Program-made: the position numbers and the translations under genes
The notes under the pieces: model-generated
What the model was told of the DNA's origin: nothing
The model's input: the letters and a program-made list of their open reading frames with translations, nothing else
Database searches by the model: none
Source: JALZOC01 sp035758845
GTDB lineage: Bacteria > Acidobacteriota > Vicinamibacteria > Vicinamibacterales > 2-12-FULL-66-21
DNA length: 64,000 nt
Assembly (NCBI GenBank): GCA_035758845.1
Contig: DASTVZ010000160.1
Location: 15,463-79,462 of the forward strand
Reading direction: 5' to 3'
In this document: positions 53,501 to 62,218 of the stretch, one piece after another
Layout of the letters: every line of letters begins with the position of its first letter
Numbering within the stretch: position 1 is the stretch's first letter

Positions 53501-54690
53501 GCCTCGCCAACCTGTTCCGAGACGTTTATGTGATCGATCGTAAGACAGGACGGACTACGCTCGAGAGCTTCAGTCAGGACGACAGCGCAGCAAATGGAGA
53601 GAGTTTCAGCGCCGAGATCAGCGGCAACGGCCGCTACGTTGTTTTTGAGTCTCATACCGGCAATCTGACTGCGCCGTCGTTTCCGACCGGCACCGCACAG
53701 ATTTTTCTGCGCGATCGCGCTGCGGGAATGACTCGACTGCTCACCACCAATGCGGCTGGGGCGCCGGCGAACGGATCAAGCGGGCAACCGGTCATCAGTG
53801 TCGACGGAAGTGCGGTGGCGTTTGAATCAACAGCGACCGATCTCGCGGGAGTTCCCGATGGCGGGCGTCCACAGACCGTCGGCATCTACCTGATGTCGCT
53901 CGTCACAGGGGTGCGGTTGCGCCTTGACACGGTTGCTGGAGAACGATCAGCCGGATCGAGTATGTCGCCTGCGATTGATGCTGATGGCCGGCACGTCGTG
54001 TTCGCATCGAAAGCCGATCTGACCTGCCCGAACGCCGGCCCATGTCCAATGGAAACCCGCGACCGTAACGTCGTCACCGACGTTTACATCTACAACACTG
54101 AATCCCGGACGACCAGGCGTGTTAGCCAAACCCAGATTGGTGGTGATGCCAATGGCGCCAGCTACGACCCGGCGATCAGCGGGGACGGACGCTTTGTCGC
54201 GTTCGTCTCGGAAGCGTCGAATCTGACGTCCGCGTCTCTCGGACGAGCGTCGCAGATTTACCTGCACGACCTCACGTCAGGCGCGACCACGCTTGTCACG
54301 CGCACGTTGTCTGGCCATCCGGTAAACGGAAGCAGCCTCCGGCCCGCGCTCTCGTTCGATGGCTCGACGACAGTTTTTCAGTCGCTCGCGACCGACCTCT
54401 TATGCGAAAAGGTCAAAAAGTGTCCGCCGCAACTCGAGGACATCAATCTCTTGTGGGACGTTTTCGTATTTGACGTCCGAACGAATCGCATGGCGCGGAT
54501 GAGCGCCGATGGCGCCGACGAATGGATGGAGAACAGCCGCGGACCATCCATCGACAGCGCCGGGCGCGTCGTCGCGTTCGGTTCGTACCATCCGATCGAC
54601 GCGAGCGACGCGGCGCACGATGAAGATTTGTATGTCGTTCGCCTCGGGCCGCAGGCGCTTTCCCTTGTCCCTTTTCCCTTTTCCCTTTAA
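53494..54690 (+). CDS. TolB/PD40-like beta-propeller protein, probably 5'-truncated
   Basis: A 398-residue propeller with four or more similar blades: ISGNGRYVVFESHTGNL, ISVDGSAVAFESTATDL, IDADGRHVVFASKADL, ISGDGRFVAFVSEASNL and IDSAGRVVAFGSYHP, each followed by a DVYIYN- or QIFLRDR-type strand. The GTG at 53494 is the first start in this frame and leaves no signal peptide; the missing leader appears in other frames upstream. The last eight residues (LVPFPFSL) and the TAA are encoded by a CCCTTTT repeat, so the 3' end is also altered. It may be a decaying gene. Confidence 0.6.
   Translation: MAGLANLFRDVYVIDRKTGRTTLESFSQDDSAANGESFSAEISGNGRYVVFESHTGNLTAPSFPTGTAQIFLRDRAAGMTRLLTTNAAGAPANGSSGQPVISVDGSAVAFESTATDLAGVPDGGRPQTVGIYLMSLVTGVRLRLDTVAGERSAGSSMSPAIDADGRHVVFASKADLTCPNAGPCPMETRDRNVVTDVYIYNTESRTTRRVSQTQIGGDANGASYDPAISGDGRFVAFVSEASNLTSASLGRASQIYLHDLTSGATTLVTRTLSGHPVNGSSLRPALSFDGSTTVFQSLATDLLCEKVKKCPPQLEDINLLWDVFVFDVRTNRMARMSADGADEWMENSRGPSIDSAGRVVAFGSYHPIDASDAAHDEDLYVVRLGPQALSLVPFPFSL
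54661..54690. repeat. TCCCTTTT tandem repeat at a gene end
   Basis: Four degenerate copies of CCCTTTT (7 bases) form the last 30 bases of the propeller gene, including its stop codon. The same word occurs at 58481-58502 and builds the hairpin at 59395-59440. Confidence 0.85.
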
Positions 54691-54699
54691 CGTGAGCCC

Positions 54700-55530
54700 A
54701 TGACATACGAGTGCATTGAATTCGACGTGCAGGACCGTGTTGCGACAATTGCGTTCAACATGCCGAAGTATGGCAACGCGCTGACCATCAAAGGTGTACA
54801 GGAGACATTCGACGCGCTCCACAGGGCAGAAGCTCGGGAGGAGGTTGGTGCGATCGTGCTGACCGGCCGTGGCCAGGCGTTCTGTTCCGGGTTTAACCTA
54901 AAGGAGATTCCCATATCCGAGATCCGCGCGGCAGGCGAGATCCGGGATGACGCGATCGACGCGCATTTCCGCCTGGCGGCCATGTGGTGGCATCAGGTGC
55001 TGCACCTGATCACTCGAATCCGAAAGCCTGTGCTTGCAGCCGTGAATGGCGTGGCAGTGGGCTCCGGGTTGGGCATGACGCTCTGTGCGGATATGGCGGT
55101 GTGTACGGAGAATGCGCGCTTTCTTCCCGCGTGGCACACCATCGGCCTCGCCAACGACGCGACCACGAGTTATTCCCTCGCCAAGATCGTCGGCTTTCGG
55201 CGCGCGCTCGAGTGGATCCTGACCAATCGCACCGTCGCCGCCCGCGAGGCACTCGCGATGAACCTGGTCAACCGGGTATACGATGAAGCCAGTTTCCCAG
55301 GTCACGTCGCGTCCATTGCGCGTCAACTGGCGGCCGGCCCGACGCATCTGCAAGGAATGGCGAAGGAAGGATTTCACGGTGGCTGGCGTCGCCCGATTGA
55401 AGAGGCGACCGAATTCGAGATCCAGAACGTGATGACGTCGCTCTCTCATCCGTATTTTGCCGAGAGTCTCCGAAAGTTTCTGACGGGAGAGCGCAAGAGC
55501 AGCGACCCCCAGGTCACGCTCCCGGACTGA
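54700..55530 (+). CDS. Enoyl-CoA hydratase/isomerase family protein
   Basis: A 276-residue crotonase-fold protein. The CoA/oxyanion-hole segments are GRGQAFCSGFNLKE (near 56-69) and NGVAVGSGLGMTLCAD (near 115-130). Of the two usual catalytic Glu residues of hydratases, the second region reads FLPAWHTIGLANDATTSYSL, with Asp where hydratases often have Glu, so isomerase, hydrolase or another crotonase activity is possible. It starts 9 bases after the previous stop and is followed 1 base later by an acyl-CoA synthetase, which makes an acyl-CoA operon likely. Confidence 0.86.
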   Translation: MTYECIEFDVQDRVATIAFNMPKYGNALTIKGVQETFDALHRAEAREEVGAIVLTGRGQAFCSGFNLKEIPISEIRAAGEIRDDAIDAHFRLAAMWWHQVLHLITRIRKPVLAAVNGVAVGSGLGMTLCADMAVCTENARFLPAWHTIGLANDATTSYSLAKIVGFRRALEWILTNRTVAAREALAMNLVNRVYDEASFPGHVASIARQLAAGPTHLQGMAKEGFHGGWRRPIEEATEFEIQNVMTSLSHPYFAESLRKFLTGERKSSDPQVTLPD

Positions 55531-55531
55531 C

Positions 55532-57100
55532 ATGCGCACCGCCTTCGATCTCGTCCAGCTTGCCGCGGAACGCACGCCCGACCATCCGGCGATCGTCGAT
55601 GACCGCACGGATCGAGCATTCACTTACCGCGAGTTGCTGCACGAAGTCGAGGCCATTGCTGCTGGCCTGGCCGCGCGCGGCATCACCAGGGGAGTGCGCG
55701 TTGCGACGATGCTGCCCAACAACATCGAGCACGCCGTCGCTTTGCTCGCGCTCCAGCGATTGCATGCGGTCCCCGCGCTGCTCAATCACAGGTTGCCGGC
55801 AGCAGACGTTGCCGCGCTGGTTCGCGACGGCGACATCGCAGGAGCAATCGTCCGTGACGATCGGGCGCTGGTGGCACTGGTCGGCGACGCGCTCGTTTCA
55901 GGTGCGCCGTTGTTGACCGCCGGAGGCACCGGTGATGCGGCTGCCGACATCTGGAGTTGCCGCGGTGATCCTGACACCCTCGGCAGGATTCCGCGTCCCG
56001 CACCTGACGACCTGGCGCTCATTTTCTATACCGCCGGTACGACTGGCCGTCCCAAGGGCGTCCTGATCTCCCATCGCACGAGCGAACCGCGGTTGAGATT
56101 CCTGTCCACCGATGCGGGTCTTCGACATGGCACGCATAATCGCGCCCTCGGGATGGCGCCGCTTAGCCACGCGATTGGTTTCTATGGCGTCTTTCTTGCG
56201 ACCTTGGCGTACAGCGGCACGTATTACGTCATGTCGGCGTTCAATCCAGGCGCGGCGGTCGATCTGATCGAGCGCAATCAGATCACGTATCTATTCGGCG
56301 TGCCGACGATGTATCAGGCGATCGTGTCGGCTCCCAACTACTCGCCGTCACGCATGTCGTCGCTCCAGTTGGTCTTGCATGGGGGTGCGCCCATTCAACC
56401 GGCCCTGCTCGAGCGTCTTGCTCGTGAGTGGCCGGCGACGATCCGTCACATCTATGGTGCGACCGAAATCATGTCGCCGTTGCATTATCCCGATCCGGTC
56501 GGGCAGCCGACGAGGCTCCGGCAGAGTTATCTCTCACGCGTGCGCATCATCCGCGAGGGTGGAGGACCGGATGACGTGGTTCGGACTGGTGAAGCGGGCG
56601 AACTGATTGTCGAGGCCGATGCGGATTTATCGTTCATCGGTTATCTCAATCAGCCTGCCGCCACTGCCGAGAAGTTGCGCGATGGCTGGTACTTCACTGG
56701 AGACGTCTGTGTGCTTCGTTCAGATGGCGACGTCGACCTGGTTGGGAGAGTGGACGACGTGATCCGCACGGGTGGGGAGAGCGTGTATCCGGAAGAGGTG
56801 GAAGGGATTCTCGCGTTTCACCCCGCAGTCCGAGAGAGTTGCGTCGTCGGCGTGCCGGATCCGGATTGGGGTGAACTGGTCGTCGCGTGCGTCGTCGTGG
56901 CTGGTGGAGAGGTTTCCTGGGACGACCTCGATACCCATTTCACGTCGAGCACGCTGGCTCGGTTCAAGCGTCCACGTGCGTATCTGCGGCTCGATGCGCT
57001 GCCAAGAAACGCCGCGGGGAAGGTACTGCGCCGCCAGTTACGCGAGGCTGCCGTGCAGGCTGATCGATTGGGGTCAGACCGGGGTCAGACCCTGGTCTGA
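55532..57100 (+). CDS. Acyl-CoA synthetase (AMP-binding)
   Basis: A 522-residue ANL-superfamily ligase. The P-loop LIFYTAGTTGRPKG (about 163-176), the acyl-site motif IYGATEIMSPL, the hinge and adenylate motifs FTGDVCVLRSDGDVDLVGR with DDVIRTGGESVYPEEVE, and the C-terminal catalytic Lys in NAAGKVLRRQL are all present. It would activate a carboxylic acid for the adjacent crotonase-fold enzyme. The C-terminal tail LGSDRGQTLV and the TGA stop are encoded by GGGGTCAGACC repeats, so the native end probably lay near QADR. Confidence 0.9.
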   Translation: MRTAFDLVQLAAERTPDHPAIVDDRTDRAFTYRELLHEVEAIAAGLAARGITRGVRVATMLPNNIEHAVALLALQRLHAVPALLNHRLPAADVAALVRDGDIAGAIVRDDRALVALVGDALVSGAPLLTAGGTGDAAADIWSCRGDPDTLGRIPRPAPDDLALIFYTAGTTGRPKGVLISHRTSEPRLRFLSTDAGLRHGTHNRALGMAPLSHAIGFYGVFLATLAYSGTYYVMSAFNPGAAVDLIERNQITYLFGVPTMYQAIVSAPNYSPSRMSSLQLVLHGGAPIQPALLERLAREWPATIRHIYGATEIMSPLHYPDPVGQPTRLRQSYLSRVRIIREGGGPDDVVRTGEAGELIVEADADLSFIGYLNQPAATAEKLRDGWYFTGDVCVLRSDGDVDLVGRVDDVIRTGGESVYPEEVEGILAFHPAVRESCVVGVPDPDWGELVVACVVVAGGEVSWDDLDTHFTSSTLARFKRPRAYLRLDALPRNAAGKVLRRQLREAAVQADRLGSDRGQTLV

Positions 57101-57102
57101 CT
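57070..57102. repeat. GGGGTCAGACC tandem repeat at a gene end
   Basis: Two exact copies of GGGGTCAGACC are followed by CTGGTCTGA, nearly the reverse complement of the word. The block covers the last ten codons and stop of the synthetase gene and ends 4 bases before the convergent oxidoreductase stop. GGGGTC-GACCCC symmetry makes it able to fold. Confidence 0.85.
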
Positions 57103-57105
57103 CCT

Positions 57106-58467
57106 TTATCGAGGCTTGATATTCACGTTCACGTGAAACACGTTTTCGGGATCGTATGTCGCCTTCAGCGCGCACAGGCGCTCGTAGTTCACGCCGTACG
57201 CGACTGCCGCAGGATCCTCTCCTTCATCAAGGTCGAGGTAGTTGACGTAGCGCGTGCTGCCGAGATAAGGCGTGAGCGCTTTGTAGGTGTCGCGGCACCA
57301 CGCAATATGTCGATCGTTCTCCTTCGGATCCATCCACTGCGAGATGATGACGACATTGTAGCCAGTGATGCGCATGGCGCACGCGGTCTCGGAGACGGGT
57401 ACCCGGCTGGCGGCGCCGTGGAAGTGTTCGACCACGATTTGACTCATCGGTGAGCCGCATTTCGAGAACGCGCCCACCATCGCGTCGATGGCGTCATCGC
57501 TGAGATCGGTTAGAAAGTGCGACTTCCAATAATTCAGCGCGCCTTTGGGCAGTGAGGGATCGAGCAGGCCATTCTGCTGGCAGTAGGTAATCGGACCCAT
57601 CGCATCCATGACGGGTGGTCCGAACGACTTGATCGGTTTCAGGGCCGCTTCACCCTCACCGAGGGTGCCGCAATGCGACGCGAGCATCGCCGCCAGCTTG
57701 TGACCCGATCCGTCCGGTGCCGTGACGAGGCCCGCTACCATCATCATTTCATCCGGCAAGCTCGCGCAGGTGTCGCGGAAGACACGAAACACGTCCTGCG
57801 CCTTTTGAACCGGATGAGCGACGAGTCCCCCGGTGATCATCGGTCCGACCGGATGCAGTGCGTACTCGAGGGACGCCGCGATCCCGAAGTTGCCGCCTCC
57901 TCCGCGGATGGCCCAGAACAGGTCCGGATTCTGGTCGGCCGCGGCGCGAACGACGGATCCATCCGCCATCACCATTTCAGCCGACCGCAGGTTGTCGAGG
58001 GCGAGACCGTATTTCGGCATCAGCCATCCGAGGCCGCCGCCAAGCGTCAGTCCGGCGATTCCGGTCGTTCCGACGACGCCGCCGGTGGTCGCGAGGCCGT
58101 GGACCTGCGTTTCGCGATTGAATTCCTTCCAAAGCACGCCTCCCTGCGCCCTCGCCGTCCGTTTGGCCGGGTCGACGTGAATGCCCTTCATCGGCGCGAG
58201 GTCGATCATCAGGCCGCCGTCAATCGTTCCCCGTCCGCCGACGTTGTGCCCGCCGCCGCGTACCGCGATTTCAAGGTTCATCGATCGCGCCAACTTCACC
58301 GCATCGGCGACATCGGCCGTGCCACGGCATCGCGCGACGATTGCCGGTTTCTTGTCAATTAACCCGTTATGCACTCGACGCGCTTCGTCATAGCCGGAAT
58401 CGCCCGGTTGCAGAAGCTGGCCCGTGAAAGTCGGTGCGAGCTGATCAAGAGTGAGAGTTGAAGGCAT
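57106..58467 (-). CDS. FAD-linked oxidoreductase with BBE domain
   Basis: A 453-residue flavoprotein. The PCMH-type FAD domain (about 38-210) has VRGGGHNVGGRGTIDGGLMI, with His74 at the position of covalent 8-alpha-histidyl FAD attachment, and GVVGTTGIAGLTLGGGLGWL. The C-terminal BBE segment YDPENVFHVNVNIKP is typical. A second covalent Cys (family G-C-V) is replaced by GTTGIAG, so attachment would be through His only. Substrates of this family are alcohols, sugars or alkaloids. No signal peptide is seen. A purine-rich AAAAGGG tract precedes its ATG. Confidence 0.9.
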   Translation of the reverse strand: MPSTLTLDQLAPTFTGQLLQPGDSGYDEARRVHNGLIDKKPAIVARCRGTADVADAVKLARSMNLEIAVRGGGHNVGGRGTIDGGLMIDLAPMKGIHVDPAKRTARAQGGVLWKEFNRETQVHGLATTGGVVGTTGIAGLTLGGGLGWLMPKYGLALDNLRSAEMVMADGSVVRAAADQNPDLFWAIRGGGGNFGIAASLEYALHPVGPMITGGLVAHPVQKAQDVFRVFRDTCASLPDEMMMVAGLVTAPDGSGHKLAAMLASHCGTLGEGEAALKPIKSFGPPVMDAMGPITYCQQNGLLDPSLPKGALNYWKSHFLTDLSDDAIDAMVGAFSKCGSPMSQIVVEHFHGAASRVPVSETACAMRITGYNVVIISQWMDPKENDRHIAWCRDTYKALTPYLGSTRYVNYLDLDEGEDPAAVAYGVNYERLCALKATYDPENVFHVNVNIKPR

Positions 58468-58480
58468 GGGTACGATTATC

Positions 58481-58502
58481 CCCTTTTCCCTTTTCCCTTT
58501 TT
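58481..58502. repeat. AAAAGGG tract upstream of the flavoprotein gene
   Basis: Three CCCTTTT copies on the plus strand read as AAAAAGGGAAAAGGG on the minus strand, 14-35 bases before the oxidoreductase ATG. It could serve as a loose ribosome-binding or promoter element. The remaining 58503-58700 of the divergent gap shows nothing I recognise. Confidence 0.75.
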
Positions 58503-58703
58503 GATTTACCTATCTCGTGATCGATTTCGATCTCCGTCGGCCTGACCGCAACGTCCGAAGGCCATGGGACTCCCTCACACACTGAATTCCGCAGATTCTC
58601 CGCAACAACCGCTGGCGGCGATCTTGCTGGCGCGCGGGCGTCCGCTGCGGGGCCAATATCCGCCGCCGCCGCGCACCGGTGTTCCGGTCGCCAGCGTGTG
58701 CTG

Positions 58704-58734
58704 TCGATGCTCCGGTACGTCGATACTCCGGTAC
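58704..58734 (+). promoter_or_regulatory. 15-bp direct repeat upstream of cupredoxin gene
   Basis: TCGATGCTCCGGTAC (58704-58718) and TCGATACTCCGGTAC (58720-58734) differ at one base and have a 16-base period. They end just before the GGAGG Shine-Dalgarno of the cupredoxin gene. They are a candidate operator or translational control site. Confidence 0.55.
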
Positions 58735-58750
58735 CAACGGAGGTGGTCTT

Positions 58751-59350
58751 ATGAAGCGAAGAGAGTTCGTAGAAAAAGTCAGCCTGGGTTCTGCTGTGGT
58801 GTTGACCGGCGGGGCCCTCGGTAAATCGGACGCGACTGCGAAAACGGCGCCGACACAGGACGGCCACGATCACGCGCCCGTACAGGGCGATAAGGCCCTT
58901 GCGGTTGTCGCATTCGGGCAGTGGATCCCGTTCGACCGGATCAACAATCCCCCGGGGCCGGGGACCCCGCCGAACCCTCCGGGCGGTCCGAATGATCGGA
59001 CGAAGAATCATCATGTGCTGACGCCGTTTGAGGTCACGATCAAGCCGGGCGGAGCGGTAAGCTTCATCATCAGCGGCTTCCACAATCCGGTCATCTACGG
59101 ACCGGGTACCGAACTCAGCGACATCAACAGCGCCCTCATCCTTGCGGGCTCGGCGCCGCCGGGGTTGATCGACGATCCCACGAACCGCGTATTCCGGGGC
59201 GTGGACCCGCGTACCGTTGGTCAAGATCGGATCGAGAACGTGACGCTCAGCGAGCCGGGCCGATACCTGGTCATCTGCGCGGTTCTGCCGCACTTCAACG
59301 ACAAGATGTACGGCTTCATCAACGTTCGCGGCGAAGACGCAACACAATAG
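58751..59350 (+). CDS. Tat-exported cupredoxin-like copper protein
   Basis: A 199-residue periplasmic protein. The leader MKRREFVEKVSLGSAVVLTG is Tat-like (Arg-Arg with a hydrophobic core). The body has cupredoxin strands (HHVLTPFEVTIKPGGAVSFI). The C-terminal loop YLVICAVLPHFNDKMYGFI places Cys, His and Met at the spacing of a type-1 copper site, and FHNP near residue 116 may supply the first His. GGAGG lies 8 bases upstream. It probably carries electrons. Its transcription converges on the TonB receptor across a hairpin. Confidence 0.82.
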   Translation: MKRREFVEKVSLGSAVVLTGGALGKSDATAKTAPTQDGHDHAPVQGDKALAVVAFGQWIPFDRINNPPGPGTPPNPPGGPNDRTKNHHVLTPFEVTIKPGGAVSFIISGFHNPVIYGPGTELSDINSALILAGSAPPGLIDDPTNRVFRGVDPRTVGQDRIENVTLSEPGRYLVICAVLPHFNDKMYGFINVRGEDATQ

Positions 59351-59394
59351 CGAGGATTCAGTCGCACACCCGTAGCGGGGCGGAGCCGTTCGGC

Positions 59395-59440
59395 AAAAAG
59401 GAGAAAGGGAAGGGGCCTTTACCCTTCCCTTTTCCCTTTT
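59395..59440. terminator. AAAAGGG/CCCTTTT hairpin between convergent genes
   Basis: The purine arm (59395-59414) and pyrimidine arm (59422-59440) are complementary over about 19 bp with one interruption and a 7-base loop. T-runs lie on the outgoing side for both strands, so it can act as a bidirectional rho-independent terminator. The right arm includes two bases of the TonB receptor stop codon. Confidence 0.8.
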
Positions 59441-62039
59441 AAAAACTCACATTCATCCCAATATCGACCTTCCGCGGGTTCTGCACGCCGGTGGCGGTCA
59501 TGAAGAATGGTGACGTCATGACGCCGCTGAACCCCATCAGGTTGGCGTGATTGGTCAGGTTGTTGATCGCGGCGTAGAGGCTCAACTTGTATCGCTGCGC
59601 CGCCGCGCCACCGCCGCCGGGACCGCCAGGGACGCCAATCAAGCTGTAGGTCAAGCGCAGGCTTCCCGTCCACGTCGACGGCGTGCGCAGGGACCAGAGG
59701 CCAACGCCGGCTGGCCGATCGTTCAGCAGTCCATCGCCGTTGTCGTCGAACCCCGTCGTCTGCATGTACACGTACCCATCCGCGGCGTTGATCGAAAAGG
59801 CGACGGCAAGATTCCGCAGCTGCGTACTCGTCATTGTCACATTGACGCGGTACGGATTGTCTGCCGGTCCACGACCCCACTCCGTGTCCAGTGTTCCACT
59901 TGCCGGCACGTCAAATGGGCCTATCGCATTGCGCCGTGCGTGAAGGAGGGAGTAGCCCCCGTTTGCGGCCAGGCGGCGCCAGTCGAACTGCGTGCGGTTG
60001 CTCGCTGCCGCCGGCGCGAGCAGATTGAGGTTGAAGTTGACGTAAAGCTCGTGACGGTGAAGCTCCGCGTCGGTGACCGTGGAGATGATGTTGGCGTAAT
60101 CAGGATCGGGCCGCACGCCGTCGGTCAACGGATTGAGATTCATTCCGCGCGGCAACTGGCTCTGATTGTAATAGTTGTACAGAACGTTGACGCTCGCGCG
60201 CGGCGAGAACCGCTGATCGACTCCCACGCTGTATCGATAATTCTTGTTCAACTTGTAGTTGCCGAGCCGGTAGGTATTCGCTGGCGGCACGACGCCGCCA
60301 GTGCCAGGATCCGGATACGTGGGATTGACGATGATGACGTCGCGCTGATGCGTTGAATCGGATCGCACGGTCTGCCACCAGATCCCGGGGTCCAGCCAGC
60401 CGTGAAAAATTCCACCACTCGCGCGGAACGTCGTCTTTCCGTTCTGCCATGGCGCCCAGGTGATCCCAAGCCGCGGCTCGAATGCCAGCGGGTCGTCGAC
60501 GTGGGTCTGATAGCTGTAGCGCACGCCCGGGCTGAGTGTCAGGCCCTTCTTCACCCTGATGTCGTCCTGGACATACGCGCCCAGCCGCATGTGGAAGAAG
60601 TCCAGCGTCGGATCACCGGTGCTCCGCGTGTAGAGGAGCGGCGTGCCGGCCTCGAAGTCTTCGAGGCTACTGAACGTGTAGGTGCCGAGATAGTTGTTGT
60701 TCAGCGTCGCGTGATACCAGTCGCCATACATCTGGATGCCACCCCGCCACGAGTTGATGCCGCGGACGTAGTCGAGGTCCGACGCCAGGGTCATGTTCTT
60801 GCCACGCACGCGGCCGGCCCGTTGTGCGCCGCCGCTCGTGAACGCATCCTGCACGACGATGGTCGGCGCTTCGATCGATGACTTCGATCCGAAATCCATC
60901 CAGGTCATCGTGGCCCGAGTGTTGATGAACATCCGCCGGCCAATCGGGCCGGCCTCGAGGGCGCGGAACGTGTAGCGATTGTTGGTCGAGGTGAAGGCGC
61001 GTTCAGGAAGATCGTAGGCGCCAATTCCCTGGTTCCCGAACGAATTGTGATTCTCCGAATAGCCGAATCGCAGCGTCTGATCCCGCGTCAACGCGTAGTC
61101 GAAGAGCCCGTTGACGTCGACCCTGTCGAACGGCTGGCGCAGCCGCAACACGTCGAATCGCTGCTGCCCGTTGGGGAGCGCGACGTTCAAGTTTGGAGTG
61201 GAGTAGTTGTTCTGCCCGTTCACTGAAACGGAGAAGTTGCTCTTTTCCTTGATGATCGCGCCGCCGATCGTCACGCCGTAGCCGCGGAATTGCTCGTCCG
61301 CCTTCGTCGGTGTGAATTGACTGCGCGCGCTCATCGAACTGTCGCGGAACGAGAAGTTCCCGGTGCCTCTGATCGGACCAATGCCGGGCTGCGTGATCAC
61401 GTCCACGAACGTCGACCCGGGCTGCTCGGTCTCGGCGGCGAACTGATCGCGGGTCACGTGAATCGATTTGATCTGCGCCTTCGGCGGCAGCTGCTGTCCC
61501 TCGAAGCTGTCGACACGAAAGATTGCATCGGGACCTGCGATGTCGCTCAACTGCCGCTGCAGTTCCGCCGGATCGTCGGAGAGGTTCTGGATCTGATCGT
61601 CGGTCAGGTTCAAGCCGAAGGCGCGGCTCGCGCGGTTCGCAGCCTGACCTTCTCCGCCGACGGTGACCGACTCGGTCATGTTCTTGAGCGGCAGGACAAG
61701 CATGTGTTTGTTGTCGCCGCGATTCACCCGAACGTCGCGAAGCAATCCCAGGTCGAAGCCTTCGAACTCACCCTTGATCGAATATCGGCCGGGCGTCAGC
61801 GCTTCGAAGGTCGCCAGTCCGTTGGCCGCCGTCGTCACCGGCGGGATGGTCACACTCTTCAGCGAATCCTCGAGTCCAACAACCGTCACCGTCGCGCCGG
61901 GGATCACCGCGCCGCTGGGGTCGGAAACCGTCACCATCAACTTGCCGCGCGCAGCGGCCGTCTGTGCGGCCTGCGAGGGGAAGACGGCGACGAGGGCCAG
62001 GAGCAAAGAAAGGATGGTCGATCGAACGACAACAGCCAC
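59439..62039 (-). CDS. TonB-dependent receptor with carboxypeptidase-like domain
   Basis: An outer-membrane receptor of 866 residues: signal peptide (1-28), carboxypeptidase regulatory-like domain (KLMVTVSDPSGAVIPGATVT), a plug region with DDQIQNLSDDPAELQRQLSD and a barrel ending in the aromatic VDIGMNVSF. The GTG at 62039 is chosen because GGAGG lies 5 bases upstream and a signal peptide begins there; the frame is open to 62378 but not protein-like. It lacks the usual long glycan-type lid loops that would identify a ligand. It is followed by the cupredoxin gene in convergent orientation. Confidence 0.86.
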   Translation of the reverse strand: MAVVVRSTILSLLLALVAVFPSQAAQTAAARGKLMVTVSDPSGAVIPGATVTVVGLEDSLKSVTIPPVTTAANGLATFEALTPGRYSIKGEFEGFDLGLLRDVRVNRGDNKHMLVLPLKNMTESVTVGGEGQAANRASRAFGLNLTDDQIQNLSDDPAELQRQLSDIAGPDAIFRVDSFEGQQLPPKAQIKSIHVTRDQFAAETEQPGSTFVDVITQPGIGPIRGTGNFSFRDSSMSARSQFTPTKADEQFRGYGVTIGGAIIKEKSNFSVSVNGQNNYSTPNLNVALPNGQQRFDVLRLRQPFDRVDVNGLFDYALTRDQTLRFGYSENHNSFGNQGIGAYDLPERAFTSTNNRYTFRALEAGPIGRRMFINTRATMTWMDFGSKSSIEAPTIVVQDAFTSGGAQRAGRVRGKNMTLASDLDYVRGINSWRGGIQMYGDWYHATLNNNYLGTYTFSSLEDFEAGTPLLYTRSTGDPTLDFFHMRLGAYVQDDIRVKKGLTLSPGVRYSYQTHVDDPLAFEPRLGITWAPWQNGKTTFRASGGIFHGWLDPGIWWQTVRSDSTHQRDVIIVNPTYPDPGTGGVVPPANTYRLGNYKLNKNYRYSVGVDQRFSPRASVNVLYNYYNQSQLPRGMNLNPLTDGVRPDPDYANIISTVTDAELHRHELYVNFNLNLLAPAAASNRTQFDWRRLAANGGYSLLHARRNAIGPFDVPASGTLDTEWGRGPADNPYRVNVTMTSTQLRNLAVAFSINAADGYVYMQTTGFDDNGDGLLNDRPAGVGLWSLRTPSTWTGSLRLTYSLIGVPGGPGGGGAAAQRYKLSLYAAINNLTNHANLMGFSGVMTSPFFMTATGVQNPRKVDIGMNVSF

Positions 62040-62218
62040 GCGCACCTCCACGCCAAATCGGGCCTGCACGTAATACGAGGAGAGACGGCTGCTTGATTGG
62101 CTTCGTTGGCTGTTTGAGATGAAAAAGAAGTGATTGGAGTAGTGACCGATGGGTAATCGGCGTGAAGTGACCGGATTCGGAAATTCCGGACAGTCTTTGC
62201 GCGATTTTGCACGCCGGG

